DNA from: Bordetella parapertussis
GTDB taxonomy: Bacteria; Pseudomonadota; Gammaproteobacteria; Burkholderiales; Burkholderiaceae_B
Reading direction: 5' to 3'
Assembly (NCBI GenBank): GCA_945862495.1
Contig: CAMAYM010000058.1
Coordinates: 1 to 16,728 of the forward strand
DNA: 16,728 nucleotides
The position numbers and the translations under genes are program-made. Numbering within the stretch: position 1 is the stretch's first letter; every line of letters begins with the position of its first letter. This document shows positions 15,266 to 16,728 of this stretch, in pieces. Below the pieces are notes generated by a model. That model was not told the DNA's origin and made no database searches. It saw only the letters and a program-made list of their open reading frames with translations.

Positions 15266-15988
15266 CTATTCTAATAGTTCGAGTGACCGCCAATGTTCTT
15301 GGTAGCCTTCGACGAGCGCACACCAATTGGGGTGGTTCTGCGTCAATGAAAGCTTTTTCAGTGAACGTAAAAGCCGCGAGAGATTACGCGCGCGCTGCGC
15401 AGGGGTCAAAAAAGCCATCAAGCGTCCACGATCAAAGTCGATCAACCAAACTTTTGCTTGATCGTCAAACAAAACGTTGTAAACATTCAGGTCCGCATGC
15501 CAAACGCCCATCTGGTGCATGTCTGCAATAGCAACACCCGCACGTCTCCAGGTCTCGAGGTCCACACATTGCGCCAGAGGCTTGGCGTGGGGAATACGCT
15601 GTGTCAGCAAGGCCGCCCGATAGGTCAGACCACTCCGCCAAGCGGCCGCACCAAGAGGACGTGGGACGGGCAACCCAAATCTCCACAGGGTCAACAATAA
15701 ATCAAACTCCTGGCTGGAGCGCGTGTGTGCAAATCCGGTCCAGAGATAGCGGTTTTTTATGAATTTAGCGACAAAGCCACCGCGACGATAATGACGGAGT
15801 ACAGCATCAAAACCAGCTACTCGTACAAACCACGCTGCTGCACGTCCCCCTGCCGTCACAGGATGCGCATCCAGACAAGGCGTCTGAGGGTCAAAACAGT
15901 CCCAAATTGTTGCCTCAGTGTCGCAGCGTTCAGCAAGCGCTTGATCGACACGAAACCATCGGTCTGCGAGACTGGACTCAACCGTCAC
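15266..15988 (-). CDS. kdkA: 3-deoxy-D-manno-octulosonic acid (Kdo) kinase
   Basis: A small-molecule kinase of the Kdo/WaaP family that phosphorylates the Kdo residue of the LPS inner core at the inner membrane. Characteristic segments, numbered from GTG 15988, are VLRHYRRGGFVAKFIKNRYL (about 63-82, with the probable ATP-binding Lys at 75), SSQEF (Glu 94), the catalytic loop HADLNVYNVL (D166, N171) and LIDFDRGR (metal-binding D184). The frame is open up to a TTG at 16027. That start would overlap the haemoglobin gene by 50 bases and has no ribosome site. GTG 15988 overlaps it by only 11 and fits the distance from start to LRHY seen in Haemophilus KdkA, so I prefer it with moderate confidence. 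The presence of KdkA suggests a core with a single, phosphorylated Kdo. Product call strong, start uncertain. Confidence 0.9.
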   Translation of the reverse strand: MTVESSLADRWFRVDQALAERCDTEATIWDCFDPQTPCLDAHPVTAGGRAAAWFVRVAGFDAVLRHYRRGGFVAKFIKNRYLWTGFAHTRSSQEFDLLLTLWRFGLPVPRPLGAAAWRSGLTYRAALLTQRIPHAKPLAQCVDLETWRRAGVAIADMHQMGVWHADLNVYNVLFDDQAKVWLIDFDRGRLMAFLTPAQRARNLSRLLRSLKKLSLTQNHPNWCALVEGYQEHWRSLELLE

Positions 15989-16391
15989 GATTGCGCATCC
16001 AATCTGCCACTCCAAAAAAAATTTCAAGCATTTTATCTAACAGGGGCTCTGGGTAATCTAACTCTTTCATCGCGCGTGCCATGCACAGCAACCACTGATC
16101 ACGCTCAACAATGCCGATGGAAAAAGGTAAATGCCGTGCACGGAGCCGTGGATGACCAAAACGCTCAATATAGAGCTGAGGCCCACCAAAATAACCACAT
16201 AAATACCAAAACAGCTTGTCGCGTGCCGAATCCAAATTCGCACCATGAACCTCGCGCAAGCGCTTGAGGTCTGCGTCGACGTCCATTAAATCGTAAAAAC
16301 GATCAACCAAACGTCGGATGCCCGCTTCACCACCTACGATCTCAAATATTGAAGGCCCTTCAGCCTTGGCGTGTTGTTCAGCTTGCGTCAT
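15978..16391 (-). CDS. Group II truncated haemoglobin
   Basis: A 2-on-2 haem protein of 137 residues from ATG 16391. Group II features are visible: Tyr B10 in DRFYDLM (Y33), FGGPQLYIERFGHPRLRARHLPF with the proximal haem-binding His at 87, and Trp G8 in RDQWLLCM (W100). Group II members bind oxygen very tightly and are usually linked to handling of oxygen, nitric oxide or peroxides; the ligand role here is unknown. The open frame reaches a TTG at 16409, but the ATG six codons later is the more natural start. A GGAG lies 12 bases before it, rather far. It is 30 bases downstream of the FtsX-like permease gene, and its last bases overlap the start of kdkA. A run of eight T lies near its end (16021-16014 on the minus strand). 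Confidence 0.94.
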   Translation of the reverse strand: MTQAEQHAKAEGPSIFEIVGGEAGIRRLVDRFYDLMDVDADLKRLREVHGANLDSARDKLFWYLCGYFGGPQLYIERFGHPRLRARHLPFSIGIVERDQWLLCMARAMKELDYPEPLLDKMLEIFFGVADWMRNRDG

Positions 16392-16421
16392 CGAAATGAT
16401 GTTCTCCAAGAACGTGAATGC

Positions 16422-16728
16422 TTAGGCATGATGTCGCAAAATCGTGAGGGGGGGCGTCTTTAATACGCCTCTTAACACAATCGCACCGGCTATCCATGCG
16501 CCAAGCATACAAACCAACAAGCCTAACACCCAAGGCCAAAGCGAAAGACGCATATCGAACTCAAAAACCCAGTGAGATAACGCCCATGCGGCAAGTGATG
16601 CACCACTCGCCGCCAACAAGCCTGCCATTGCCCCGACCGCCAGGAGCTCGATGCGCTGCGCACCTGCAAGCTGACGTCTGGTGGCTCCAAACGCTCTCAG
16701 TAACGCGGCCTCACGCACACGCTCATCA
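16422..16728 (-). CDS. FtsX-like ABC transporter permease, C-terminal fragment cut by window edge
   Basis: Only the last 102 codons are in the window; the frame is open through the right edge, so the start is outside. It begins DERVREAALLRAFGATRRQL, the cytoplasmic coupling segment that precedes the final transmembrane helices in the FtsX/MacB permease family. Two strongly hydrophobic segments follow, at about LLAVGAMAGLLAASGASLAA and WPWVLGLLVCMLGAWIAGA. It ends with PPLTILRHHA, resembling the common ending of such permeases. The YbbP-like branch (large permeases working with a YbbA-type ATPase, often near a lysophospholipase) is a reasonable guess, but the fragment is too short to decide. 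It lies on the same strand as, and directly before, the truncated haemoglobin gene. Confidence 0.85.
   Translation of the reverse strand, partial: DERVREAALLRAFGATRRQLAGAQRIELLAVGAMAGLLAASGASLAAWALSHWVFEFDMRLSLWPWVLGLLVCMLGAWIAGAIVLRGVLKTPPLTILRHHA

Noticed and set aside
15725..16267. 180-codon open frame on the plus strand
   Set aside because: It lies wholly antisense to kdkA and the haemoglobin gene, both strongly identified. The translation is low-complexity and resembles no family.
1..16728. Mobile elements, CRISPR arrays, toxin-antitoxin pairs, phage or defence genes, tRNAs
   Set aside because: None found. All longer open frames on the coding strands are accounted for by recognised chromosomal genes, and gaps between genes are about 100 bases or less.

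Overview
The window reads as an ordinary chromosomal segment of a betaproteobacterium. It is most likely from Burkholderiales and close to Alcaligenaceae (Bordetella/Achromobacter relatives), although its base composition looks lower in GC than Bordetella. That placement is inferred from protein character and from the hrpA-argA-yggX neighbourhood, and no search was run. Almost all of the sequence is coding. I see no tRNA, rRNA, CRISPR array, insertion sequence, phage gene or large repeat.

Layout. Positions 1-6004 (minus strand) hold a tightly packed run: dnaE (replicative DNA polymerase III alpha subunit), then three glycosyltransferases (GT4, GT2 of the WaaE/KdtX type, and a second GT4 cut by the window edge). 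Their ends overlap by 20, 8 and 4 bases, so they are probably co-transcribed and translationally coupled. Divergent from dnaE is lpxO (6109-7008, plus), a lipid A acyl-chain hydroxylase. It converges on hrpA (7026-10886, minus), a DEAH-box RNA helicase. Divergent from hrpA is argA (N-acetylglutamate synthase, plus), followed by yggX (iron trafficking/oxidative protection, plus). Converging on yggX is a second minus-strand run that begins beyond the right edge: the C-terminus of an FtsX-like ABC permease, a group II truncated haemoglobin, kdkA (Kdo kinase), an Spx/ArsC-like thioredoxin-fold protein, rmuC and rpiA.

Functional theme. Five genes at separate places in the window act on lipopolysaccharide: three core-type glycosyltransferases, LpxO on lipid A, and KdkA on the inner-core Kdo. 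KdkA suggests an inner core with a single phosphorylated Kdo, as in Bordetella and Haemophilus. The other genes are housekeeping functions: replication, RNA helicase, arginine synthesis, pentose phosphate pathway and DNA maintenance.

I did not find a convincing undescribed system. The items most worth a second look are small-scale. They include TACAAT -10-like boxes almost touching the dnaE and argA start codons (possible leaderless or very short-leader transcripts), overlapping divergent promoters at dnaE/lpxO, the attachment of LPS glycosyltransferases to dnaE through a TTG start, and an eight-T run at the haemoglobin/kdkA overlap. Several start codons were moved from the longest open frame: hrpA, kdkA, the haemoglobin and the Spx-like gene.
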